Shown: positions 1 to 7,299 of the stretch, one piece after another | Numbering within the stretch: the first letter of the stretch is position 1 | How the letters are laid out: every line of letters begins with the position of its first letter | Source: Verrucomicrobiales bacterium | GTDB taxonomy: Bacteria > Verrucomicrobiota > Verrucomicrobiia > Verrucomicrobiales > DEV007 | Direction of reading: 5' to 3' | Length of the DNA: 7,299 bases | Assembly (NCBI GenBank): GCA_023253615.1 | Contig: JALRFZ010000790.1 | Span: 1 to 7,299, forward strand | Program-made: the position numbers and the translations under genes | Notes under the pieces: generated by a model | Databases searched by the model: none | Seen by the model: only the letters and a program-made list of their open reading frames with translations | What the model was told of the DNA's origin: nothing

Positions 1-1
1 G

Positions 2-991
2 CTCCTCGCCGAGCCGATCTGGACCACGGCCACCCGCCAGGGCATCAAGACCCTCGTCCACGACTGGCCGCTCTCGCAAAACCAGACCGGCGAGCACAAG
101 GCCGCCTATTTCCTCGACAGCTACGATCCCGAGTCGAAGGATGAGGCCCGCCTCGCGAAGGCCCTCGAGCAGTGGCGCGCCAGCGCGGCCGGAGGTGCCG
201 CACCTGCCGCGGCTCCGGCCGATGGAGCCGCCACCCCCGCCGCGGCGGGCGGGGACAAGCTCCGCCTCGTGATGCTGCGGCTCAACGATGTTCTCCGCGA
301 GGGCCTCCTCCACGGTCCCCGAGCCGACGAGACCTACGCCGCCGTGGGCGCCACCGACAAGGCCTTGCAAGGCTTCTTCGACACCGTCCAGGCCGAATGG
401 ACGACCCTCGCACCGGCCGGCGCGAATCTCGTCATCTTCATCACCACCGACCACGGACTCGCCGAACTCGACAAGAACGTGAACATCGCCCACCTCCTCG
501 GCGACGAGATGATGAAGAATTGCGACATCGTCGCCCACGACGCCATCGCCAACCTCTACTTCAAGGGCCTGCCCGAAAACGAAGGGGAGAAGAAGATCTT
601 CATCGACAAATTCGACAACGAGCTGAGCAAGCGCATCTACTTCCGCACCGTGAAGAAGGAAGAACTGCCCGCGGAATGGGCCTATCAGAACGCCGAACGC
701 ACCGGCGACCGCATCCTCGTGCTGAAGACCGGCTACGCCTTCGCCGATGTGAAAGCCTCCGAGCCCGTCTTCGATCCCACCGAAGGGCCCGGATTCTTCG
801 GCGCTTTCGGCTATCCCGTCGAGGAATCCGTGCGCATGTCCGGCCAGATCTTCATGGCGGGTTATCCCAAGTCCCCCCTCAGCGGCACGCTCGACGAAGT
901 GGGCCAGCTCTCCTTCCACGCCACGGTCTGCAAACTCCTCGGCATCCAGCCCGCCGCGGGAGCGGTGACGGATACCCTGCCGGTGAATTAA
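2..991 (+). CDS. ENPP-like phosphodiesterase/nucleotide pyrophosphatase family protein (5' end missing)
   Basis: This is the C-terminal 329 residues of an alkaline-phosphatase-superfamily protein, closest in pattern to the type I phosphodiesterase/nucleotide pyrophosphatase family (phosphodiester or phosphate ester hydrolysis). The frame is open from base 2 and the start lies outside the window; the internal GTG at 269 is not a likely start, because recognisable family sequence precedes it ([15 protein letters not shown] and HDWPLS, residues 3-24). An Ala/Pro/Gly-rich linker follows at residues 60-84. Next come LHGPR (103-107), the metal-binding ITTDHG (147-152, D150 and H151) and a C-terminal GYP...[12 protein letters not shown] stretch that ends in a CKLLGIQP segment typical of the family. 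Two expected metal-ligand positions look changed: the usual DxxGH before the GP is not recognisable, and the usual HGY reads FGY (F269). It may therefore be a divergent or inactive member. Family assignment is fairly sure; substrate and activity are unknown. The glycosyltransferase gene starts 38 nt downstream on the same strand. Confidence 0.8.
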   Translation, partial: LLAEPIWTTATRQGIKTLVHDWPLSQNQTGEHKAAYFLDSYDPESKDEARLAKALEQWRASAAGGAAPAAAPADGAATPAAAGGDKLRLVMLRLNDVLREGLLHGPRADETYAAVGATDKALQGFFDTVQAEWTTLAPAGANLVIFITTDHGLAELDKNVNIAHLLGDEMMKNCDIVAHDAIANLYFKGLPENEGEKKIFIDKFDNELSKRIYFRTVKKEELPAEWAYQNAERTGDRILVLKTGYAFADVKASEPVFDPTEGPGFFGAFGYPVEESVRMSGQIFMAGYPKSPLSGTLDEVGQLSFHATVCKLLGIQPAAGAVTDTLPVN

Positions 992-1029
992 CCTTTTGTC
1001 AGGGAGTCCGCCCGACGCCCGTTTCCCCC

Positions 1030-1791
1030 ATGTCGTCCCGCGGCTATCAATCCCCTTTTGAAAACACCGCGGGTCCGCGCGTGACTCCGCGAACCTTCGA
1101 TCGCGTCAGCATCGTGGTGCCGTTTTACAACGAAGAGGAATGCGCCGAATCCGTCCTCCGCGAGATCGTGGAATGCCAACCAGGGGCCGAGGTCGTCGCG
1201 GTCGATGACGGCAGCAAAGACCGCACCTGGGAGATCCTGTGCTCCGTGCCGGGCGTGACGCCGCTGCGTCTCACGGAGAACCGGGGGCAGAGCGGTGCCA
1301 TGTTCGCCGGGCTCCGCTATGCCGCGGGCGACCTCCTCGTGATGCTCGATGGCGACGGGCAGAACGATCCCGCCGACATCGCCAAACTCGTCGAGCTTGT
1401 GCGCTCGGGCGATTGTGATGTCGCCGTCGGCCGTCGCGCCAAACGTCGCGACACCTGGAGCCGCCGCGCCGCCTCCCGCATCGCCAACCGCATCCGCCGG
1501 GCCTTTCTCCACGACGGCGTCAGCGACACGGGGTGCTCGTTGAAAGTCATCCATCGCGACCACGTCGATCTCCTCGTGCCCTTCAACGGACTGCACCGCT
1601 ATCTTCCCGCCATCTTCACCCACGCCGGATTGAAGATCGCCGAGATCGACGTGAATCACCGCGAGCGGCACGCCGGTGTCTCGAAATACACGAATTTCGA
1701 CCGCGCCCTCCGCGGCATCTACGACCTCATCGGCGTGAGCTGGCTGCTGAAACGCAAGGTGATCCTGCCGCGGATCGAGACGCGGGATTGA
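1030..1791 (+). CDS. Family 2 glycosyltransferase, DPM1/polyprenyl-phosphate sugar synthase-like
   Basis: The product is a 253-residue GT-A fold glycosyltransferase. Such enzymes move a sugar from a nucleotide donor, typically onto a polyprenyl phosphate at the cytoplasmic membrane face. Visible motifs in order are [11 protein letters not shown] (27-37), VDDGSKDRT (58-66), [11 protein letters not shown] (84-94), the metal/nucleotide-binding DGDGQND (107-113, DxD at 107-109), DTGCSLKVI (166-174) and [12 protein letters not shown] (209-220). All belong to the DPM/DPG-synthase-like subgroup. No hydrophobic segment long enough for a membrane helix is present, so it lacks the C-terminal helices of the GtrB/ArnC type and is probably peripheral. 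The ATG at 1030 was chosen as the only ATG shortly before the conserved core; its ribosome site is weak (an AGGGAG lies about 23 nt upstream, too far). An in-frame GTG at 1081 is the alternative start. The frame is open much further upstream, but that part is antisense-like Arg-rich shadow over the preceding gene. Donor and acceptor sugars are unknown. Confidence 0.9.
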   Translation: MSSRGYQSPFENTAGPRVTPRTFDRVSIVVPFYNEEECAESVLREIVECQPGAEVVAVDDGSKDRTWEILCSVPGVTPLRLTENRGQSGAMFAGLRYAAGDLLVMLDGDGQNDPADIAKLVELVRSGDCDVAVGRRAKRRDTWSRRAASRIANRIRRAFLHDGVSDTGCSLKVIHRDHVDLLVPFNGLHRYLPAIFTHAGLKIAEIDVNHRERHAGVSKYTNFDRALRGIYDLIGVSWLLKRKVILPRIETRD

Positions 1792-1816
1792 GACGGAGAA
1801 GCCATCGCGGATTTCT
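1792..1816. other. Convergent intergenic gap between glycosyltransferase and metallohydrolase
   Basis: Only 25 nt separate the two stop codons of the convergent genes. I see no GC-rich stem followed by a T run on either strand, so no intrinsic terminator can be supported here. Transcripts from the two sides may overlap at their 3' ends or end by a factor-dependent route. Confidence 0.6.
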
Positions 1817-3658
1817 TCACCGGTTTTCACCCACCTCGATCCACACCGGATTCGTCGATCCGACGACCCGCGGCGTGAAGACCGGACTGCTCGGCTGATA
1901 GGGACGCGGGATCGGCCAGAAGGCACCGGTGGGTCCGGGACCCGTCGCGATCACGACGAGAAAGGTGTCTTTGTCAGGACGAGGGATCTCCCAGGTGACG
2001 CGCGCTTTTTCCCCGGCCCTGCCGCGGTCGTCGATCGTTTCCTCGCGGAGCACTTCGCCATTCGCATACAGCGCGACATGATCCGCCCGCGTCCAGGAGG
2101 GACCGCTGACGATTGCCTCGACTTTCAGCGATGCTCCCGGATTCGCGACGCGGTCGCCGATGCCGTATTTCCCATCGACGCGCAGGTCGGCGAGCAGTCC
2201 GAGACTGACGCGCACCCGACCCTCTTCATAGCCCGACCAGACCCTGTCGAGATCGATCCGCGATGGATCTTCGTCCGGCGCGGCCACGTAGGTGCGGCCC
2301 TGGCCGAGCAAAAAACGCGTCACATCATGACTGTCGCTCGAGCCGACCGCGGAGATCCGGTGGCCTTGTTTCAACAGCGCGAACCAATCGCGGTAGAGCA
2401 GTCCGATATCCGACTGCATCGCCCCGGAGGTGATTACCTCGATCGCATCGATCTTGAAATCCGCGGCGCGGCGGTGGATGCCCGTCGCGGCATTGAACTC
2501 CGCCTCCCCGAGCGGCACGAAGCCCGAGTGCGCGTCGCGCGGATGATTCAGGGTGATGACGCGCACGCCGGGCGTCGCACGGATCGCGGGCAGCAGCTTC
2601 GCCCAATCGGTCTCGAGATGGTTCACCACCGGTGCGCCGGCCGCGATGGGAAAGGCGTTGAAGTGCCCTTGCTTCGTCGTCACCTCGTTTCCGACGACCG
2701 TCGCGAACTCGCCCTGCAAACCCGCCGCCGCGGCGGCGGGCGCGTAGTCGGCGTGGTGGTTGTGCTCCGTGGCGACGGCGAGCTCGATCCCCTCGCCCGC
2801 GATCGTGAGGATGCGCTCGCGCAAGGTCGCATCGCCGTGGCCGCTGTGGGTCAGCGTGTGGATGTGGCTGTCCACCGCGACCCAGCCGCTCGTATCGACT
2901 TCGCGGACGAGGGAGAGGGCGAGATCCCGGGAGCCTCCCGGCTCCACCCGCACCTTGGCCCCGGCGAGGCCCCATTCGAACCCTCTTCCGGCCTGCACGA
3001 GATATTCCCCGGCCGGAAGCGAGAGCGTCGCCCTGCCCTGGCGGGTGTAGACGACGCCGGCGCGGACCGCCACCTCGTTCTCCGGACTCGCCTCCAGCGC
3101 GACGAGCGTACCGTCGGGCCGCGTCACGGTGAGCCGGCAAGGCAGCGCCGCTCCGCCGGCCGCATCGGTGACGACGACGTTCACCCGTCCGCCCGCGAGC
3201 CATTCCCCGCGCGTCGCCCCGATCAGGGCGATGGGACCAATGACGATGTCATCCGGGTCTTTCGGCGGCTCGAGGCGCAGGAGGTTCTCCCCCTCGCGCA
3301 GCGCCCCCGCCGGGATCCCGAGGAGGTGCTCGAGCGAGGTCTCGTCGGTCGCGAGCGTGCCGAGTTTGCGATCATTGAGAAAGACGCCCCAGTTCCGCTT
3401 CACCCCTTCCTGACAGATCGACAAAAGCCCCGCCTCCGCGTTGACCTTGGCGGTGAAAGCTTTTTCAAACCGGGGCCCCGCGATCGGCCGTGGATTGTCG
3501 CCGGCCCATTCGCGCGGCGACTCCGGACCGATCCGCACCGCCTCCGCCTGGATCACGACCCGGCGCGGATCCTCCATCGCCCGCCTCGGGCGCAGCAGCC
3601 AGGTGATCGCGACGAGCAGGACGAGCAGCGAGACGACAAAAGCGATGCGGTGCCTCAT
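1817..3658 (-). CDS. CehA/McbA-like PHP-domain metallohydrolase, membrane-anchored
   Basis: The predicted protein has 613 residues. A basic N-terminus and one hydrophobic segment (about residues 5-22, followed by RPRR) form a membrane anchor or uncleaved signal, placing the rest outside the cytoplasm. Residues about 30-150 look like a beta-rich jelly-roll module, and about 155-255 a second beta-sandwich (SLPAGEYLVQAG). The PHP hydrolase domain follows with its metal-ligand motifs: DSHIH (263-267), TEHNHH (297-302), GNEVTT with GHFNAF (323-336), LNHPRD (370-375) and GSSDSHD (439-445). A further beta-sandwich makes up the C-terminus from about 490. PHP proteins of the CehA/McbA group hydrolyse esters or phosphoesters with bound metals; the substrate here is unknown. 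The ATG at 3658 was chosen because it places the hydrophobic segment right at the N-terminus. An in-frame ATG at 3727 would add 23 Arg-rich residues and overlap the upstream sulfatase gene by 41 nt. The gene starts 28 nt after that sulfatase, so it is probably the distal gene of the same operon. Confidence 0.87.
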   Translation of the reverse strand: MRHRIAFVVSLLVLLVAITWLLRPRRAMEDPRRVVIQAEAVRIGPESPREWAGDNPRPIAGPRFEKAFTAKVNAEAGLLSICQEGVKRNWGVFLNDRKLGTLATDETSLEHLLGIPAGALREGENLLRLEPPKDPDDIVIGPIALIGATRGEWLAGGRVNVVVTDAAGGAALPCRLTVTRPDGTLVALEASPENEVAVRAGVVYTRQGRATLSLPAGEYLVQAGRGFEWGLAGAKVRVEPGGSRDLALSLVREVDTSGWVAVDSHIHTLTHSGHGDATLRERILTIAGEGIELAVATEHNHHADYAPAAAAAGLQGEFATVVGNEVTTKQGHFNAFPIAAGAPVVNHLETDWAKLLPAIRATPGVRVITLNHPRDAHSGFVPLGEAEFNAATGIHRRAADFKIDAIEVITSGAMQSDIGLLYRDWFALLKQGHRISAVGSSDSHDVTRFLLGQGRTYVAAPDEDPSRIDLDRVWSGYEEGRVRVSLGLLADLRVDGKYGIGDRVANPGASLKVEAIVSGPSWTRADHVALYANGEVLREETIDDRGRAGEKARVTWEIPRPDKDTFLVVIATGPGPTGAFWPIPRPYQPSSPVFTPRVVGSTNPVWIEVGENR

Positions 3659-3686
3659 TCGCCCACATTCTAGAGCCACCCGCCGC

Positions 3687-5561
3687 TCAAGGAAAAGCCG
3701 GAAGAGCCACCGCACGCCCCGCGGCATCGCGTAACTCGAATCGCTCGATCACGGTCTCGCCCGGTCCGCTCGCCGGATCGAGACGCAGGGAGCGGAGTCG
3801 CTCGAAAGGCAGGGGCAGCTCGAAATCCTGCGATGTGCCATCATGCCTCAGATCGATCGGCATCGTGCGCGACTTGTCGTAGCCTTTGTCCTTCGGAGAG
3901 GCATAATAAACGAGTGCCGGGCCTTTCGCATGGCTGCGGAGACGCAGGGCCAGGACGAAGGGACCCCGGGCCGTCGCCGGGATCTCCGCACTGATCCAGG
4001 GATCCCCCCCGTTCGAGACGATCGCGGGCAGACCCTCGCGACGTTCGAAAGCCGCGTTTTTGCTGGTGCTCCATCCCTTCTTTCCCTTGCCCTTGGGCTG
4101 CTGTTTGCCTTCGAGCTCGGGACGATATTGCGCGGGATCGAAGGCCGGATTCGCGATCGGCACGACGGCCTTGGTTTCGGCGAGGAATCCTTCGATCAGG
4201 GCATCGAGTTCGGCGACACGCCCGGGTTCCGCCGATGCCAGATTGGTGGTTTCGCCAGGGTCTTCCGCCAAATCGTAAAGCAGCCAACGGTGCGCTCCGT
4301 TTTCCCCGCCGTGAAAGATCCGGATCAGCTTCCAATCGCCCCGGCTGACCGAGACGCTCGGCGGCAGCCAGTCGGGCACGCCGGGATCATGCGGGAAATA
4401 GCGGAAGAGCGGTCGCTCGGACATGGCCTCGCCTCTCAAGGCGGGCAGGATGCTGATCCCGTCGCGGATGGCTCCCGCTTCGCTCGTCAGGGAAAGCCCC
4501 TCCATCAGGGTCGGGAGAAAGTCCTCGCTCTGGATCGGGGCATCACTGCGCGAGCCGGGCGGGGTCACCCCCGGCCAGACCACCACGCCGGGCACCCGCA
4601 CGCCGCCCTCGAACATGGTCGCCTTCCCGCCGCGGAGGGGACGATTGCTCGTTGGCGTGGTGCCGTCGATCTCGTTATACATGTTGCCCCCGTTGTCCGA
4701 GGTGAAAACGATGATGGTCTTCTCCGCGAGACCGAGCCGGTCGATCGCATCGAGCAGGGTGCCGACGGCATCATCCATCGATTCGATCATGGCGGCGTAG
4801 GTGGGACTGCGCTGCGCGTCGCCCGGATCGATGCGGTCGCGGTGTCTTCCGATGAGCTCCTTTTTGGCATCGAAGGGCGCGTGTACGCTGAACATCCAGT
4901 AATTGAGGAAGAAGGGTTTCCCGCGATGTTGCTCCATCCACGCGACCGCCTCGCCGGCCATGCGATCCTCGATGTGTTCGCCGGGTGATTTTTCCTTGAA
5001 GTCGGGATACTTCCACGGGGCGACGAAACTCCCGGCAGGCCCGGGTCCGGGATGATGAGGCACATCAACGTCGAAGCCTTGCTCGAGCGGCGAATAGGGC
5101 GCGGGACCGAGATGCCATTTGCCGAAATGCCCCGTCGCATGGCCGGCGTCGCGCAGGATCTCCGCGAGAGTGCGATAATCGCGTTTCAACCGGGTCGGTG
5201 GGATCGGGGCGATCGATTTCTTCGAAGGCGGCGCCGACTTGCCCGGGCTCGCGGAGAGGACCTCGGCGGGCTCGTGGCAGTTGGGAGTCGTGATCCCCGT
5301 CCGCGCGGGACTAAGCCCGGTGAGAATGGCGGAACGCGTCGGCGAACAGAGCGGGCTCGACGAATAGGCCCGGGTGAAGGTCATGCCCCGCGCGGCGAGG
5401 CGCTCGAGATGGGGTGTTTGATAGAGTTTCGTGGTGCCGTAGAGCGTCGTGTCGCTCCAGCCGAGATCATCAGCGAGGATGAAGATGATGTTGGGGCGCT
5501 CGGCGGACTCCAACGACGTGAAACCGGAGAGGAAGAGGAGGGAAAACAGGAACGATCTCAT
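3687..5561 (-). CDS. Secreted type I sulfatase with extra C-terminal domain (sulfatase A)
   Basis: This 624-residue arylsulfatase-family enzyme (S1-type, formylglycine-dependent) hydrolyses sulfate esters. A signal peptide is evident ([14 protein letters not shown]), with likely cleavage after ESA at residue 20. Active-site elements are all visible: [11 protein letters not shown] with the metal pair D31-D32; CSPTR at 72-76, where C72 would be converted to formylglycine and R76 is conserved; GKWHLG at 147-152 (K148, H150); H227 in SVHAPF; the metal pair D289-N290 in TSDNGG; and K313 in [23 protein letters not shown] (429-441) marks the end of the sulfatase fold. A Lys/Gly/Gln-rich linker (about 486-496) then leads to a beta-rich C-terminal domain of about 130 residues not found in minimal sulfatases. 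Its ATG overlaps the stop codon of the upstream sulfatase gene by 4 nt (ATGA) and no strong ribosome site is seen, which suggests translational coupling. Substrate unknown; a sulfated polysaccharide is a reasonable guess from context. Confidence 0.96.
   Translation of the reverse strand: MRSFLFSLLFLSGFTSLESAERPNIIFILADDLGWSDTTLYGTTKLYQTPHLERLAARGMTFTRAYSSSPLCSPTRSAILTGLSPARTGITTPNCHEPAEVLSASPGKSAPPSKKSIAPIPPTRLKRDYRTLAEILRDAGHATGHFGKWHLGPAPYSPLEQGFDVDVPHHPGPGPAGSFVAPWKYPDFKEKSPGEHIEDRMAGEAVAWMEQHRGKPFFLNYWMFSVHAPFDAKKELIGRHRDRIDPGDAQRSPTYAAMIESMDDAVGTLLDAIDRLGLAEKTIIVFTSDNGGNMYNEIDGTTPTSNRPLRGGKATMFEGGVRVPGVVVWPGVTPPGSRSDAPIQSEDFLPTLMEGLSLTSEAGAIRDGISILPALRGEAMSERPLFRYFPHDPGVPDWLPPSVSVSRGDWKLIRIFHGGENGAHRWLLYDLAEDPGETTNLASAEPGRVAELDALIEGFLAETKAVVPIANPAFDPAQYRPELEGKQQPKGKGKKGWSTSKNAAFERREGLPAIVSNGGDPWISAEIPATARGPFVLALRLRSHAKGPALVYYASPKDKGYDKSRTMPIDLRHDGTSQDFELPLPFERLRSLRLDPASGPGETVIERFELRDAAGRAVALPAFP
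5558..5561 (-). other. ATGA stop/start overlap coupling the two sulfatase genes
   Basis: On the minus strand the bases read ATGA: the ATG begins sulfatase A and the TGA ends sulfatase B. The roughly 20 nt before this ATG (inside sulfatase B) hold no convincing Shine-Dalgarno sequence. Start of the second gene therefore probably depends on ribosomes that finish the first, which would keep the two enzymes at linked levels. Confidence 0.85.
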
Positions 5562-7297
5562 CGATCAGCGGATTTGAATTGGAGTTTGCGATACCGCACC
5601 TCCCCGGCCGGGGCCTGGACTCGGAGATGAATGACCGGCTTCGCCGCGGGCAACACGAACTCGCGCACCTGCCAGTCCGGGGAGGCGTCGAGAGTGAAGG
5701 CGACACGATTCGCCGGAAGGAAATCCTTGTCGCCCTCGACCCGCCAGGAGACCGAGCCGGCGCCTGGAGCACCTGCCATCTCGAGCCGCACCTCTACCGG
5801 CCCCGCGAGGTTCGTGCGGGTGCGGGTGAGGAAGCCGCCCCTCTTTTTGTTCTCCGGCGTGAAGACGATGACACCGTTCCCGTCACTGACGGTTCCGCCA
5901 CGGGCCTCCCAGCCTTTCACCGCGGTCGAAACGGTCACGTCCTTCGCCGTCGGCGGGGCGACCGGTTTCCCTTCGAGGTAATGATCGAAATAATCGTTCC
6001 AGACCGGAGCCATCGCTCCGAGGGCGAGTCCGGGCGGATCGAGCTCGGCGCACCAGGCGGTGAGTTTTTCGCGGAGAAGGGTGGCTTTGTCAGGATGTTC
6101 CGCGGCGAGGTTGTGTTTCTCACCGGGATCGCTCGAGAGGTCGTAGAGGTATTCGCGCCCGCCACCACGGAGGAGCTTCCAGTCTCCCTCGCGGATTGCG
6201 CTTTGGGCCATCCAGCGCCAGTGGAGTGCCGCGTGCGGAGCCTCGTTGATTTCGCCCTTGAGATGAGGAAGGAGGTTCGCTCCGTCGAGCTCGCCGGGCT
6301 TCACGTCGATATCGGCCACCTCCACCGCGGTCGCGGCGACATCGAGGGCGCTCACGGGATGCTCGTAGACCTGCCCCCCGGGAATCGTGCCCGGCCACGC
6401 GATGAGGAAGGGCACGTGCATCCCGCCCTCGGCGAGCATGCCCTTTTCTCCATTGAGCGGATCATTGAGGCTGCCATCCCATCCGCCGGGATCGCCCTCG
6501 AGCGGCGAGTCGATCTTGTGGATCTTCAGCGGCGCTCCGTTGTCACCGATGAAGAAGATGAGCGTTTTGTCGGTGAGGCCGTGTTTGGCCAGGGTCCCGG
6601 TGATCAAGCCGACTCCGTCATCCACGGCGGCGAGCATGCCGAGGGCGGCGCGACGGCGTTCGGGCATCTCGCCGGGAAAGCGGTCTTTGTAATGCTGCGG
6701 CGCATCCAGCGGCGTGTGCGGGGCGCGGTAGGCGAGATACAGAAAGAAGGGTCGGTCGTGATAGCGGTCGATGATCGCGGCCGCGGCCTTGGAACAGGCG
6801 TCGAGGTGATACTCCTTCGGTGGCAGCTCGCCCATCGGAAGATCCCTGCCATCCAGACCGATGTTCGCGGAGAAGGGCCGCTGCCCGTTCTGGGAGAAAA
6901 CGTGTTGGAAACCGTGCGAAGGGATCTCGTGGGGCGGTCCGAGGTGCCATTTGCCGAACTGCGCCGTCACATACCCGGCGTCGCGCAGTCGCTCGGCGAT
7001 CGTCGTTTCCTGGTTGAAGCCATCGAGCGCCGACTGGTTGCTGTCGAGGCCGAAGCGTCCCTGGAAGCGCCCGGTGAGCAGTCCTCCGCGCGAAGGCACG
7101 CACTGCGGGGCGGTGCTGTAGCCGTTCTTCGCCACGGCGCCGCTGCGGGCGAGGGTGTCGAGGTGGGGCGTCTTCAGATCGGATTGCAGCCCGTGGATGC
7201 CGAGATCGGAATAGCCGTGATCGTCGGTGTAGATGAGGATCAGATTAGGTCGTGGGTCCGCAGCGAGGGAATCACCACCGAGAGCACAGAGAGCACA
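5558..7297 (-). CDS. Secreted type I sulfatase with extra C-terminal domain, start beyond window (sulfatase B)
   Basis: The visible part has 579 residues and lacks only its first codons. Reading upstream of an internal GTG at 7135, the frame stays open to the window edge and encodes essential sulfatase sequence, so that GTG is not the start. The first visible residues ([12 protein letters not shown], then ADPRPN) look like the end of a signal peptide cleaved after SLA. Motifs, numbered from the first complete visible codon: [10 protein letters not shown] with the metal pair D25-D26; CVPSR at 66-70 with C66 as formylglycine precursor; GKWHLG at 115-120; H194 in APHTP; the D252-N253 metal pair in IGDNG; K285 in [23 protein letters not shown] closes the core. 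The tail from about residue 459 is a beta-rich domain beginning at KGW, similar in layout to that of the next gene. Core sequence differs clearly from sulfatase A, so the pair probably has different specificities rather than being a recent duplication. It is the first visible gene of the minus-strand operon; the promoter is outside the window. Confidence 0.96.
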   Translation of the reverse strand, partial: CALCALGGDSLAADPRPNLILIYTDDHGYSDLGIHGLQSDLKTPHLDTLARSGAVAKNGYSTAPQCVPSRGGLLTGRFQGRFGLDSNQSALDGFNQETTIAERLRDAGYVTAQFGKWHLGPPHEIPSHGFQHVFSQNGQRPFSANIGLDGRDLPMGELPPKEYHLDACSKAAAAIIDRYHDRPFFLYLAYRAPHTPLDAPQHYKDRFPGEMPERRRAALGMLAAVDDGVGLITGTLAKHGLTDKTLIFFIGDNGAPLKIHKIDSPLEGDPGGWDGSLNDPLNGEKGMLAEGGMHVPFLIAWPGTIPGGQVYEHPVSALDVAATAVEVADIDVKPGELDGANLLPHLKGEINEAPHAALHWRWMAQSAIREGDWKLLRGGGREYLYDLSSDPGEKHNLAAEHPDKATLLREKLTAWCAELDPPGLALGAMAPVWNDYFDHYLEGKPVAPPTAKDVTVSTAVKGWEARGGTVSDGNGVIVFTPENKKRGGFLTRTRTNLAGPVEVRLEMAGAPGAGSVSWRVEGDKDFLPANRVAFTLDASPDWQVREFVLPAAKPVIHLRVQAPAGEVRYRKLQFKSADR

Positions 7298-7298
7298 G
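7281..7298. repeat. Two tandem copies of the 9-mer AGAGCACAG at the right edge
   Basis: The 9-mer AGAGCACAG occurs twice in tandem and may continue past the window edge. Because 9 nt is three codons, it stays in frame and encodes the repeated Cys-Ala-Leu of the sulfatase B signal peptide. It is preceded by CACCACCG, so the whole stretch resembles CACAGAG-rich dispersed repeats that I recall from other bacterial genomes. That resemblance is from memory, and chance or simple slippage duplication is also possible. Confidence 0.5.
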
Positions 7299-7299
7299 A

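Noticed and set aside
172..1029. Upstream extension of the glycosyltransferase frame
   Set aside because: The frame is open, but the translated part is Arg-rich and out of frame with the well-conserved ENPP-like protein. A fusion is not supported.
1800..1835. Possible terminator around the TTCACCGGTTTTCACC stretch
   Set aside because: It is a short imperfect direct repeat (TTCACC ... TTTCACC), not a stem-loop, and has no T run after it on either strand.
988..1926. Minus-strand open frame of 312 codons across the glycosyltransferase gene
   Set aside because: It is antisense to all the conserved GT2 motifs, has biased composition (Ala/Gly/Val/Asp) and shows no domain of its own. It is a high-GC shadow.
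2078..3673. Plus-strand open frame of 531 codons across the metallohydrolase gene
   Set aside because: It lies antisense to a gene with clear PHP metal-binding motifs. The product is Arg/Asp/Pro-rich with no recognisable domain or signal, as expected for a third-position-GC shadow frame.
3843..4988. Plus-strand open frame of 381 codons across sulfatase A
   Set aside because: It is antisense to the sulfatase core, with no recognisable motif or start context.
5095..5130. DNA similarity between the two sulfatase genes near the GKWHLG codons (a shared GCCATTTGCCGAA stretch, also near 6945-6960)
   Set aside because: This reflects the conserved catalytic motif shared by homologous enzymes, not a mobile or regulatory repeat.
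5052..5630. Plus-strand open frame of 192 codons spanning the junction of the two sulfatase genes
   Set aside because: It is antisense to the sulfatase A N-terminus, including CSPTR and the signal peptide, and has no domain-like features.

Overview
The window reads as high-GC, densely packed bacterial DNA with five protein-coding genes and almost no intergenic space. Tandem secreted sulfatases joined to a PHP-type CehA/McbA-like metallohydrolase, together with high GC and weak Shine-Dalgarno signals, suggest a member of the PVC group, most likely Verrucomicrobiota (Planctomycetota is the alternative). That assignment is inference from gene content; no marker gene is present. No tRNA, rRNA, CRISPR array, transposase, integrase or phage gene was seen.

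Left part (1-1791, plus strand): the 3' portion of an alkaline-phosphatase-superfamily protein of the type I phosphodiesterase/nucleotide pyrophosphatase (ENPP-like) kind runs off the left edge and ends at 991. After 38 nt comes a complete soluble family-2 glycosyltransferase of the dolichyl/polyprenyl-phosphate sugar synthase type (1030-1791). The ENPP-like protein keeps the TDHG metal motif, but two other metal-ligand motifs of that family look altered.

Right part (1817-7299, minus strand): an apparent operon read right to left. It contains a sulfatase whose first codons lie beyond the right edge (sulfatase B), a second sulfatase (sulfatase A) that overlaps it by 4 nt (ATGA), and 28 nt further on a membrane-anchored CehA/McbA-like PHP metallohydrolase. 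Both sulfatases carry the formylglycine-type CxPxR active-site motif, the GKWHLG motif and a signal peptide or its end. Both also have an extra C-terminal beta-rich domain of similar layout. The three products are predicted to act outside the cytoplasm, which fits desulfation and further hydrolysis of a sulfated glycan or sulfate ester. The substrate cannot be read from the sequence, and the sulfatase-maturating enzyme they need is not in the window.

The two gene groups converge, with 25 nt between the glycosyltransferase and metallohydrolase stop codons. Long antisense reading frames over several genes are high-GC shadows. I found no clear sign of a wholly new system. The points most worth checking are the degenerate ENPP-like active site, the shared C-terminal sulfatase domain, the sulfatase-sulfatase-PHP hydrolase association, and the short CACAGAG-type repeat that forms part of a signal-peptide coding region at the right edge.
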